From Callaeas wilsoni (Eukaryota; Chordata; Aves; Passeriformes; Callaeidae): DNA of 64,000 nt. A model generated the notes under the pieces. The model was given only the letters and a program-made list of their open reading frames with translations. It did no database searches and was not told the origin of the DNA. This document shows, piece after piece, positions 1 to 11,838 of the stretch. The stretch spans positions 357,155-421,154 of the forward strand of contig VWPU01002095.1 in the NCBI GenBank assembly GCA_013398955.1, written 5' to 3'. Every line of letters starts with the position of its first letter. Positions within the stretch are counted from its first letter, which is position 1. Made by a program: the position numbers and the translations under genes.

Positions 1-524
1 CCACGTCTTTGCTGTGATTTTCAATGCAATGTGGCCTTTCCTTGGCAGCTTTACTTTATCACTTGAAGAACCAGAATCTTTAAGAAACTCAGTGAATAAT
101 TGTGTAAAGAGATTATTTCATAAACTAATCTGGCACTACTTCCGTACATGGGCAGCCTTGCTGAATTCAAAGTAGGCTGTGGACATCCCAAAGGATGGAA
201 GAGCTGTAGGGCTTGTAAGCAGCAAAGTTGACTAGAACTGAGACTTACAGGTAAGGGATTCCTTTTTCCAACACCATTTCCCAGCCGTCTTGAGGTGGTA
301 TCATGAGCACAATGAAACATTATGGGTTGTGAAAGTTTGCAATTGCTGTTCACCTTTGCAGGCTAATGGAGAGAATCTGTTTTATGACAAGGTGGAAGAA
401 AACAAATTCAGCCAATGGATGAGGGGAAGGCATGTCTGCTGGTGCTTATCACAGAAAGTCATATTAGTTGAGGAGCTGCTCAGGTTGCAGCCTCAGAAAG
501 TCTGTCCTGAATGTCCCAAGTAAG

Positions 525-612
525 TAGAATCATAGAATCATTTAGGTTGGAAAGGACCCTTAATCTCATCCAGTCCAACCATTAGCCTAATACTACTAAG
601 TCCACCACAGAA
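525..612 (-). mobile_element. CR1 LINE 3' end fragment
   Basis: The segment begins agaatcatagaatcattta, followed by ggttggaaaggaccc and catccagtccaacc. This is the reverse complement of the avian CR1 3' terminus, including its short octamer tail (ATTCTATG-type). Homology fades after about 612 (ctaagtccaccacagaaa). It is a 5'-truncated, dead copy. Confidence 0.85.
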
Positions 613-3600
613 AACTAGATCTTAGATATATAAATTCTGATGAAAGAGTTTTTGGAATCAGGAACTTTTGTGAGTGATGAGGACCACTGTGGAAACACAG
701 GTTTCATTACAAAGATGCATTGTAAGCAGTGGACTTTGGTCTGTGCTTAAGCCAAGACATATCCATTGAAGTCCATGTACTGTTGCCACGATGAAAGGAT
801 TGCTTGAGTAAGATGATGTTTCACTTACTGTCTGAGCTTAGGGAAACATCTGAAGAAAGTGGGAGCAGAGTGACTGTCTGCTAAGAAGTGACTGATAGAC
901 TTGAGCTTGAGGTTCCCCCTCCTTTCCTTTTCTTGTTTTATACCAGTGCATCTGATGCTATTCGTGTGAAATGTTCTCAGATGATGTTGCTGCTTCTTAC
1001 CAAAATACATTATGCATGTATATATGTATGATATAGGTAGCTATTTCACCTATGAAAATTTTTTGCTGTTTTTGATAGCAGTGCTTCATGTGTAGATATT
1101 TACTCCCAAGGAATTCTAGTTGCATTAGGTGGTGTAAGGTCAGAGGAGCCCCAGCTGTTTTATAGACTTGGATTGCATCTGTTGATGTTAAAGAGCCACT
1201 GTTTGCTATAATCTCTTTTTTCTTTTATTTGTACCTCTCCACTGTATTTCCTTTTTGTGTATGTGTCCTTCACAACTGTTCCACCTTTGCTGATCCTAGC
1301 ATAGAAGTACTTTTGTTATATGCTGTTTCTTTCCAGCAGATATGCTAGCATGGTTTCTTTGGCTTATTACTTTACAGGTCTGAATCTTGGTCTTGGAATT
1401 TCAGGCACTTAAAGGCTTTAATTCCCTTCTTCCGTCTCATCCACCTAAAACAGGGCATGATCAAACTCCACCTATTTCCCTCTCACTTTCTGACTCACTG
1501 GTATATATTTATACCTGAGTTTCTCAGTAGATTTTAAATAACAGCTTTTATTTATGGACATCCTGTCCTTACCTTTTTTATTTTTTTTCCCCAAAATGAT
1601 GCAATAGTAAGTATTGGTAGTTTTAGCATTTTGCCTGTATGAAGGTTCCTTCAGGTTTGTTTGTATCTTCTAAGCACCAGCATGCATGAATTCTACAGAT
1701 CCATTTAATTTTCAGGGTAAATTAATTTACTCTGATAATGAAGAGATGTCACATAAATCTGAATACAAACCCTTAATTTCTGGCAACTCTATGTGTATAG
1801 GCATATATGTCTATATTTTTACACTCCTAATGAGCTATCATTTGGCAGCCAAGATGTTTTATTCTATATTTCAGAAACGTTATTGTTGTTTTACCCTGGA
1901 GTAAGTAGGTGCTGTTTATGTCTCAGTAAATCTTCTACTGGTCGCAGTCCACAAAAGTGTTTGTTTATGGTCCACAAAATTTGGATCACTTTCTCCTGTC
2001 TTTTCCCTTGCTAAGTATGTCTGCCCAGACTAATTTAAACTTACAGAGGATCATCAAGTGAACCGCATTTACCAATATGACTGTCCCCGTGGGGAAATCT
2101 GGTAAATGTTGCAATGCCTCAAGAAATGCTGAACAAACTAGTCAGTAAGCAACATCTTCAGGGTCTGTCCTGCTTACTTCAGGCACATTTGCTCAATGAC
2201 TCCACAAAAACATGGTCTGGTGCTTAGGTCTCTGAGCCTTTGGGCTTTATGACAATTTTGATATAGTTCATATAAGGTGGAAGAACAACACTACTGGTGA
2301 CTGGCCAGGTCTGAGCCACAGCTGTGCAGCAGGAGTGGAGCCCAGCATTCCCTGGGGAAAGGAGACAGAAGTCTCTGAGAGTGGTTGTGTCCATTGAGGT
2401 GCAGAAGAGCAGTGGACAGCTGCTGAAGTCAAATATCATCTCTGCTTGGGCTCACATCTACGAGTGTTTTTCCATCCGGGGACTATTTCCTCTGTGCAAA
2501 AGATGTCCTGCATATCATATTTATAAATGTGTATAAACACAATATGTGTATCAGTAGAAGAAGAGAGAGACATAAATATATACATATGTGTGTGCGTCTA
2601 TATATGTAAATATATGTATGTATAATACACACAAAACTTAAGTATACATTAACCAAGATAAGCTGTGTTTGCCAGTGCTTTAATCTCAGTGGGAGACTGT
2701 TGTTGCTGGAGTCAGAGTCTTGAGCACCAGCTGAGGATAGGAAACGAGATTCTGGCATGCAGGGTGTGGGAGGAATCTCTCTTTGTCTATTCCCCCTTAT
2801 TTTGTTTCAGAGTACATACACAAATAACATTCACATGTGGCCACGAGTGATGTAATGCGTGCAACTGACTCCAAAAGAAGCTTCTCTTGTGAGCGTAGCC
2901 CCTTCAGAGCATGTATCACTTTATACTGGTATTAAATAATATGTTGCCACGCCACAAGGTAATATGAATCATTTCAGAATGCATTTTTTTTTCCATGAGA
3001 AGTTGGAAATCTCTTTGTATCTTTATCATCCTACTAGTTTATGTATATAGAAGAGGCTACTTCTGTCTGTATGTGGCTGTACATGTGCATATAGGCAGAG
3101 AGGAATGAGACAAATTTCTTCTGGCTTGCCAGATTTTTATGTTTTAATCTATTTTCATTGCCTTTGCCTTTTACTTAGAATATCAGAAGTCTGTGGCGCA
3201 TGGATGCTGCTGTCTGTAGCTTGATCATCAGGTTAATGCTGTGATTTCCTGTCTCGGGAGTCTGTGGCTGCAGGGTACAGAAAGCACTGTAAAGCCTGTT
3301 TTCTTGCAAACATGTTTGTGCCTCAGCACAATCCGCACAGCACAGACCCATTTCCAGTTGTTTAAATTAAATACTACAAAGGCAAAATTTGCCTAAATTG
3401 TTAGTGTACTGGGTAGGAAACAGAATAATAGAAAATTGCAAATTTCTTCAGGCCTCAGGGGAAATATGAAGCCGGTGTTGGGAAAGTAATCACAAAACTG
3501 CATCATCTAGTATTAAAAAAAAAAAATTAAAAATAAAGTCACATAAGGTTTGATCACATTGACTCAAGAAACAGTGGTTTGCATCTTCCCTCTGGCTCAC

Positions 3601-5259
3601 AAAGAGTCGCTGGGAGAAGGTTCTGTATGAAGTGCAACGGTACTGAAGAAAACGGTTACATCAGTGTGAAACAGTGTATGTGAAATCAGATTCAGAACCA
3701 GCATGAAAACCTTCTTAGCAAGGGCTGTTTTCACACACATGGAAGGTATTAGCACAATCCCTCCCCAGATAACACAGATAGTGTCAGGAAAAAAACTGGC
3801 TTTCCTGGGTCAAGTATAGATTGCCAGGGCTTAAATTGCATGATAATGAGCCTGTATTACTGCTATATATTTTAAGTACCAGCAACATATTTGGCATCAT
3901 ACAAGGCAAAAATAAATAATGTCTTCATGCTAAAGAACCTGTGGTGTGAAAGCCGACAAAGGTAACGTGACATATGAAGGGGCATACGGGAGGTTGTAGT
4001 CAAATGTAAATTAATTTCCTTAAGAGTAAAATGACAATCTGTGTGCATAAATTCTCTATGGCCCCAGACAGGCCTCATCTCCCGATAATTTAATTCTATA
4101 ATACATTCTAATTTGAAAATAGAAATTCAGTACTTTAACTCAATCCCCCCCCCACCCAGTATTTGAAAAGGGCTGGATGTCAGAAGCAACCTTAAAAGAC
4201 CCTGCCTCAGACTGATCAACCTAAGGAAAAAAAATCCAACTCCTTCTTTTAATTTCTTTTCTATGACTTCAGAGAAGTCAAAAAACAGGTCTCAAATACC
4301 TCTAATATCCAATTAATTAAGTAATTATAAAGAGTACTGGAAACTGTAAAACACCAAGGATCCTCATGACATGTTGCTGCTAGAAAGCAGCTTGTTCTTG
4401 GATTTTCCTCCTTTTCCTTTGCAATGTACCCTTTCTAATTGCTGCAGGTAGAGTTCAAGCTGGTCTTTAACACACAACCAGTCTTATTATTTCCATTTGG
4501 ATTGCAATTTAAAAATGAAAGCTAGCTTTACGGGGCCCTGTGAACTTCTCTGTCCAGTGAACCCTGTCATTATCTGCAATGAGCATGGGAAGAGATCTTC
4601 AACACTCAACACATAATTTTCTCCTTTTCTCAGAAGTGTGTCTCATGTATAGCAGGCAGGGCATACCTGTTACGAGAGCAAAGGCAGACAGTTGTTCGAA
4701 AGGAAGAGATGGTGGCAAGAGAAGATCTGTGAAGCAGTGCCTGTTGGTGTGCTGCTCTGGAAGATGGGGTGCACGAATGGTGCCTGTACCTCCTTGGGCT
4801 TGGCTGGGAGCCACATCCAGCAGGCCGTTCCCAAGAATCACACCCTGGTGTCAATTGTCAGCATAAAAAGGACAGTTGTGGGCAAGAGCTGGGCCTTTGT
4901 ACTATTTTGTTGACTTAGCTTTCTGCCCTGCATAGGAATGTTCTCCATCTAGAGAAAATAAATCCTGTCTCTTGGCTAGAATCTGGTTTTTTGATTGACT
5001 AAGTGGTATCCTGACTCATTTGTGATTAGGGGAGGGTGTAGGTTGGAAGAGGATTTACTGAAGAAGTTGTATTATCTTAAAGCAGATCTATACAAAGGAG
5101 TATTTGAGCAATTGCTCTGCCTTTGTGCAGAGTATCAACCTACAAACAAGTTTCAAATGGGGCTTTACAAAAGTCACTCCAGTAATTTCAGAGTGATGGG
5201 ACAGGCAGCATATTTGTTGAATCTGAACAGCATTAGATGAGATTATCTTAACATTCAAG
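613..5259. other. intronic stretch without recognised genes
   Basis: AT-rich unique-looking sequence. It holds a TA/TG-rich low-complexity patch at 2571-2633 (atatata/tatgtg words), an A-run near 3512-3525 and a C-run at 4146-4154. Open frames are all under 100 codons and show no recognisable protein. Confidence 0.6.
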
Positions 5260-5940
5260 GAAAGAAAGCCACCTGATAGCGAGGTGGGAGGAAAGGCTCA
5301 GAGTTCAAAGTGATCTTGACTATTGGAGAAATAGTCTGACATGAATAGGGTATGACTCAATGAGAACACACGCAGAGTACTGCACTCAAGGAGGAGATTC
5401 CAAATCTGCCTTATGGGATGAAAAACAAGAGATATAAAGCCATTTTTCCGGAAAGTAGTTCAGAGAGATCATGAGGAATCGACATCTAAAACCTGTCCGT
5501 GTTGTCAAGGTGTTGTGGAAAAGCAGGTATCCTACTGAAAGCGATGAACAGGAACACTGTGTCTAAAACATGAAATGTTTCCTCTAACTCAGTGCTGGCA
5601 AGGCACAGGATGGTGTCTGGTTTTGCAACAACAGGATGGTGTCTGGTTTTGCACACCACATCGCAGAAGGGTGTAGGTTTTGACTCAGAGAAAAGCAAGA
5701 AAACCAACTGAAAGTTTAGAAAACATAGGTTTTAAAGAAAGATGCAGTTAGTGATATGTTTACTGCAGAGAGGAAGCATGATAAGTCTTTCAATAGGTAG
5801 AGGGATGCTACAAGGGAGAAGGGAGTGGCCTGTTCTCTGTATAGATTGAATGAGGCAAAAAATAAAAGCCTAAGTTGCAGAAAAAATTGTATAAATTAGA
5901 TATGAAAAAAATGTTGCCCACCACAGGGTTGACTGGGAAA
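5260..5940 (+). mobile_element. ancient, diverged CR1-type LINE fragment (3' ORF2 region)
   Basis: Successive words match the 3' half of old reptile/bird CR1 families in order: a segment like AGTGATCTTGACAAATTGG at 5310, 'gagaaatagtctgacatgaatagg', 'gagtactgcactcaagg', 'aaagcaggtatcctactg', 'ctcagtgctggcaaggc', and then 'atgataagtctttcaatagg' to 'taaattagatatgaaaaaa' near 5910. Many indels and stops show it is long dead and older than the other CR1 copies here. A 26-bp tandem duplication (5605-5656) interrupts it. Boundaries are approximate; identification is from remembered family consensus, not alignment. Confidence 0.65.
5605..5656. repeat. 26-bp tandem duplication inside the old CR1 copy
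   Basis: acaggatggtgtctggtttt is repeated at 5605 and 5631, near-identical and directly adjacent. The unit corresponds to one place in the CR1 consensus, so the second copy arose after insertion. Confidence 0.85.
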
Positions 5941-8790
5941 CTGAGAGAACTGAACCCAGTTTTCCCATGTCTTTTAATGTATGTTGTAACTGTTCAGCTG
6001 TTGCACAAAATCTGGCTATCATCTATGGTGGCCACAGCACCTGCTATGTGCTGGTTTCAGGTTGGTCAGCATGTGCCCACAGTGTGTATAAGCCATAGGG
6101 CATAAGGGTCTTTGTGTTTAGGCATTTACCTGTCTTGAAATGGAGTTTCATTGTGGATTGGATGTGTTCCAGCCCACAGAATTGCAACTGGGCTCATACA
6201 CATCCGCGGTGGCCCGGATTAATTTAGAACTCTGGAAAACAGACATCCTGAATCACTGCTTGAGGTATTACTGCCTACAACAAACAGTCTGAATCTTGTC
6301 TTCAACAGAGGCAGCAAAGTACCCAAACAGTGAGGTATTCATAAAGCTGTACTGTTACTTAATAAACTTATGCCTCTGAATTGCCTGGGAGAGGTCATCA
6401 AAAAATGAGATACTAATAAATAGGCAGTACTGAAAGACGGATTCACAGGTAGTAATGCATTTGTGCACAAACTGTTAACTTTGCGCTTCTTTTCATATAT
6501 TGGGAAAATTTGGATCAACAGCTCTTGCTTTTTGAAGTCATTTGTATTACTGTAGTATTTTTTTTTCTCATAACATATTCTAGATGAATACTAACTAAAC
6601 TACTGAGATATCACTAGAACTTCAGACAAAATAGATTTATAACTAAAACAAGAAAAAGTAACCTAGTTTGGAAAACCAAAACATGTTCCCCAAACATGAC
6701 AAACTCTAGGCCAGTTAAGGTGAACTATTTCTACCCATTCTCCCCACCCTTTTTTTTTTCTTTAAGAGAGATAGGATATGAATTAAGAAGCACAAAGCTT
6801 TTAGGCACTTTAGATTAAAGCTAAAACATAGTAATGATAGCTTGATGATTGAATGACATCTGCCAAACTTCCTCAGGGACTTCAATAATATGAGGGTAAT
6901 AGATCATTAGAAGTGTTGAACACTGTGTCTGACATTTTTAAATTTATGTATCACATTCCTCCAAAGTAATAACTAGTAATGGGTTAAAAGCTTTGCAGAG
7001 ATGTGGGATATGCATGCAAAAACACAAAACAGGTGATAGTCTGAACTGGTGGTACCAGTTAAGTAACCCAAGATTGCCTGCCTAGTATATTTTAAATATG
7101 TTAAAAGAGAACTTAATTATAGCAACCTTAACAATGTTTCCTTTGCAATTCCTTTCTAGAATGAGAAAGTGGTTTAGGTGAATGTATTTCGGTTCAGCTA
7201 CTGATGGGAGTTAGGATCCATTACTCATAATCACTGCTCAGCTTAGTTGATGACTCTCCATGAGCTACTTTAAATCCATCAGTTTGGGTCATGTCTTTAG
7301 GTCTGTACAGTCAAAAATTATATAATAGCTTGGTTGGTTTATGTCAGCTGAAACAAAATCAATAGTCTTGGCACCGATGCCAAGAATGTTACAATTCATC
7401 CTCTGGTTGAGTCCTTTGAAAGAAAAGACACCTCAAAGTAAAATACAGCTTTGTTTCCAATAAGGTGACCACCTTGCTTATAGGTGCAGCAGATCTCTGC
7501 TGAGGCAGTGCTGGCTGCTCTTGGGGAGTCCCGAGTTTAACAGAAACATCCCTTGTTCAAAACATGGAAGAGATGCTCTTGTAGTTTTCCCTCACTAAAC
7601 TGGGAAAACTAGCTATGAAGTTATGGGTACCTTGTGGAGCAAGGACTAAAATAAGCCAAATAGCAGAGATCTGCAAAGTAACTCAGCTGACATATATGTC
7701 ATAGTTTGTGTAAAGGTACATAAAAGAATATCTCTGCTGGACTGTTGATGTTTTTGATGAACTATTTTAAAATGTAGTTCATACTTGGCACAGTGGGTGA
7801 TGGATTTGAAATATGAGCATTACAGCCAAAACCAGTCAAATAAATGCAGTAATTTACACTAAGGTGAGGTGACCCAGGTGCAGTACATCATTCATGCCAT
7901 TGCATTGTATTGTCATGTACTGATAATGTAACAATGGCCAATAGCCCTGAAGTATCAGAGAGTAGATCCAAGGATCTGGCTGTACTTTTGGTAGATTGAT
8001 GATAGGTGGACCCTGGTCTGTTCTGCTGAGAAGAATCCCTTTCCTCTCCTCCCCAAACTTATTAAATCCCCTCAGTCCTTCTTGTGACAGGTCTGCACGC
8101 TGCTCTCTCTGTGTCACTGTCAAGGGCTGTCGTATGGCATACCATACAATGGTAGAATGCCTGTCCTGTGCTGTGGGTTTTTCCTGGGAATGCCGCTTGC
8201 TTCGGCCTCTCGGCTCGCTAGAAAAGCTCAAGTGCTTTTGTGAATCCCAGAATTTCTGCTCTTCATGAAGTGGAAGGGTGGATATTATCTAGGCTTGAGC
8301 TCATATTTCACGTGAAGTATGTGGTATGAACCCTCCTCAGGTTACTTTTTGGCCATGGAGCTACACAGAAATAACAGATGATGCTGTACCTTGCTCTAGC
8401 AAATGTAGCAAAACTTTGAGTTTTCTCTCTGTCAGACTGATTTCATAGTGTGGTGCCATGTAACTTCTCTTCATTTAACATCTGAAGGTCATAAAGTATA
8501 TGTGACTTAGCTTATGTTTTACTGTAACTTTGATCAGTGACAGCAGTCATTATACTGGAAAATAATACTGAGAGAGAGAGAGGACAGAAAGAGAAATAAT
8601 GGTGCTTTTGAGAAAATAAGGGTTTCGAGAATAATACAGACATAGTTGCTGCTACTCATACGTGAAATAAGGTGATTAGCTTCAGTGTGACCAGCTTTGA
8701 GATCCTGAGATTAACTAGAGTTAGGCGTCTCACTGTTTGAACGGTATTTTTATTTTAAAAAGACTCTTAAGACGTGCATTCTTATTAAAG
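5941..8790. other. intronic stretch without recognised genes
   Basis: AT-rich, no recognised gene or repeat family. A short GA run lies at 8572-8583. The block 7854-8268 is more GC-balanced and has overlapping open frames on both strands (125 codons on -, 90 codons on +), but neither resembles a protein I know; an old repeat remnant is possible. Confidence 0.5.
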
Positions 8791-8889
8791 CTCTTTTTTC
8801 TTTTTTCTTTTCTCTTTCTTCTTTTTTCTCTTTCTTCCTTTTTTTTTCCTTTTTCTTCTTGTTTTCTTTTTTTCCTCCTTTTCCTTATT
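8791..8889 (+). repeat. 99-nt polypyrimidine tract
   Basis: C/T only from 8791 to 8860, one G at 8861, then C/T again to about 8886. It consists of irregular TTTTC/TTTC/CTT units. The open frame reading a Phe/Leu/Ser-rich peptide across it is a composition artefact. Confidence 0.9.
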
Positions 8890-11670
8890 CATGTGACTTT
8901 GTGGCAGAGCTCAGTGATGGCCTGGTTCTCCTTGCTTGTCCTCACCCTGGTCTCTGTGCTCTGGGAGTCATGCACACCACTGGCAGCAGTCGCCACCTGA
9001 CTGTGTAATCGCGGCCTCGGAGCAGGGAGCGGCAGGCGGCTGCATACCATGGGGTAGCTGTCTGGCAAGAGGCCTCCTCCTGCTTCACTCAGACGTGTCA
9101 GGACAGCAGCTTGAAATGCTTTGTGAAAATACAAAGTGAAATGAAAAGCTTCCCCTACTGCTATCCAGAGGCTGCAGGAGAGATGTCTTCAGAAGGTGAT
9201 ACCAGGAATTACTCCAGTGCTGTTCAAAAGCTCAAGGGGCACAAGCATGCTCCATTGGCAGCTGTGTGGATATTCCAGAGGTCCACATCATAAAATGAAG
9301 GAAAAATAACAGGTTTTCTACCATACTGAAAGTCATCAAGGAAGTTAGGAATGCAAAGTTGAAGAAGGAAGAGGGATTTTCGTGTTCTTGAATGTTTTGT
9401 CAAAAATCCTATTGCTGTATGACAGCAGTCAAAAGCTTATTGTAAAGGTGAATGAAAGCGTATATGTACCTAAAGCAGTGGAACAAGAATTCGCGAGATA
9501 ACATTTTTATCATAGATAATCATTGTTCCAACAGAGACTGAGTTAGCCATGACATGAGCTGAACATCTCCAGAGACACTCACGGAATTGCTGAATTCTCC
9601 TTCCTTTCCTTCACACAAGAAAGTCACCAAAGTCAACAATACCTCATTGCACAAAAAAAAAAGAGCAGAATTTAGCATCTGTTGTAGAAAGAGAAAACCG
9701 AAAATATGAGTTCCATATTCTTGTATAGCAGTGGCTTTCTTGTTCAAGTGTAAAGTTCTTATTTTACTCCTTTCTTTCAATCTAGTTTTTCATTTAATAA
9801 ATACTATAAGTTAATTACCAGCATACACATTTCTTTTTTGCCTTCTTCTTTTAAATTGAAAATAAAACTGTTATATATTTCCCTGGTATTTTCCCTTTCA
9901 CTCCTTCTGAGCTGAGAGGTAGAAACTTGTTCCCATCCTTGGGTTCAGAAAGCAATGTGTAGTGTCATCTCAGGGTATGAAATCACTGGATGGAAGAGTA
10001 GGTGTTTACTCAAATGAAAGGGGATATTTTCAATAATATTCATTAGTTCAGCTCAGATTAAAATTATTGAGATTATGTTTAATGTTTAATAAATGACAGT
10101 AGAGTTATTTAAAAGTGTAATTCTTTTGCAAATCACTGTTACAGAGCATACCTGTTGATTTAAAGGCATCCTGCTGAAGGTTTGCATTTCTAAACCTCAT
10201 ATGAATTTGAGGCATGGCTAGTGGGATGTCAGATGAATGAAAATTTTAGCTTATGTTGATGGCTGGCAAGAGACAGGATTCTAGCCACATATTTTAGGAC
10301 TAATGAGAAGTTGTGTGAGTATTTTCTTTCAGCCAGCTCTCTGAAAAGTCCATGGATAAGAACTTTTCACAGCATTAAAAATAGTGCTGTATAAAAATTT
10401 AGTCAGCATCCTCTTTTGGAGGCAATACATGAGATTATAAATAAAATGAGAAGGTTAATTTAAAATGGGGAAGCGGGTTCATAGTATATGAAGGAAGCTA
10501 TGAAACAGATTAGATGCTTTCTCTAGAAGGAGGACAAGTATTGTGCTTTTCGCCTCATTTATGTATTCTTCATATGCCACAAAATATTGTAGTCATGTCT
10601 GCTTTCTTTTGAGGTTTGGACATATTTAGTCATAACAGCAGTTGTGGCTTGCTTGAGAATCTTGCTGAGAATCTGTCTACTGAGTGTTTTACTTCTCTGT
10701 CTCATTAACCCCAGGACAAGCCATTGTAGCATAAACTGTTGGTTCAGTTTTGGTAATGTACTTGCAGTCTCTCACTTTGAGGAGAAATTATTGTATCGCC
10801 ATTTTGACTGTAATGATTTAGGGATCTGTTTGATGTTGTAAAGCCTGGAAAAAATCCCAGAGGCACGTTGAACACAGGGAGCTGTTCACACATACCTACC
10901 AAATCCGGGGAAGCTGTATCGGTAGGTCTTACCTATGCAAATGAAGAGATATGTGTTCTTCTAGTCCAGTTTCCAGCTCTGACACACACCATGAAAGTGC
11001 CTTTTCCGTCTCCTTTATAGCTTTGTGAATACTCTCTTACTTCCCAACTCAAAAGGGATTGCTCCAGGAGGTCTTATCCAGAGAGATCTCTCTCTTAGTT
11101 CCTCTACTCTGACCTTTTCATGTGTCAGAAAAAGAAGCTGCTAAACACTGCACACTCGACACTGTGTGTATACAGAGAGAGGAGGAACTGCTCCTTCTCA
11201 CTCGACTACTTAAATGCCACTTACACTTTTGAAATTGCAAGGGCTCAAAAAAGTTTTGGACTGGCCACCTTCACAAGGATGATTTTCGTCCACACAGATC
11301 TCTAGCAGTTCAGGAGTTAAATTCTGTGCTTTCCCAGACAGCAGAATTTCCTCCTCCCTCATGTCTAATTGAAGGGTACATATCTACGATCTACTTTGAA
11401 CAGATTTTGCATTTGCTGCGCCCAATGTAATATGTCAGATTAAAGCCTAATTGATATTAATTGTCAGTTTGACAGGTATTTACGCAATACACCTGTGATT
11501 TGTCCATGCTGCAACATCAAAGAACAATGTAGTCCATTGTCAATCTTGTAATTTTTTTTTTCCTCATCTTGAAGGCCAGATCATTGTTTAAGAGTAAATA
11601 TGAAGTATCTTTCAGGAGATTTGCATTGGCATGTTTCCTCCCCAGCTGCGATTTGACTAACAATAGAACA
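8890..11670. other. intronic stretch without recognised genes
   Basis: A modestly GC-rich patch (about 8920-9080) is followed by AT-rich sequence. No exon-like or repeat-family sequence was recognised. An A-run lies at 9652-9662. Confidence 0.5.
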
Positions 11671-11838
11671 AACCTGTGCTGATTTTGTAATGTCAATTCC
11701 AAAATGATCAGGAATCACTTTGAAGCACGTTTTCTGATAAGCAAGTTCCAAAAACGAACCTATGCTTGTTTTGTAATGGCAATTCCCAAATGATCAGGAA
11801 TCGCTTTGAAGCGTGTGTTTTCTGATAAGCAAGTTCCA
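11671..11838. repeat. two-copy tandem duplication (about 80 bp unit)
   Basis: Copy 1 (11671-11750) and copy 2 (11757-11838) share aacct.tgct..ttttgtaatg, caattcc, aaatgatcaggaatc, ctttgaagc and ttttctgataagcaagttcca with a handful of substitutions and a 2-bp indel. The spacing between copies is about 86 bp. It does not resemble a transposon I know. Confidence 0.9.

Noticed and set aside
8737..9000. Phe/Leu-rich frame resembling a membrane protein
   Set aside because: The hydrophobic run is the translation of a polypyrimidine tract.
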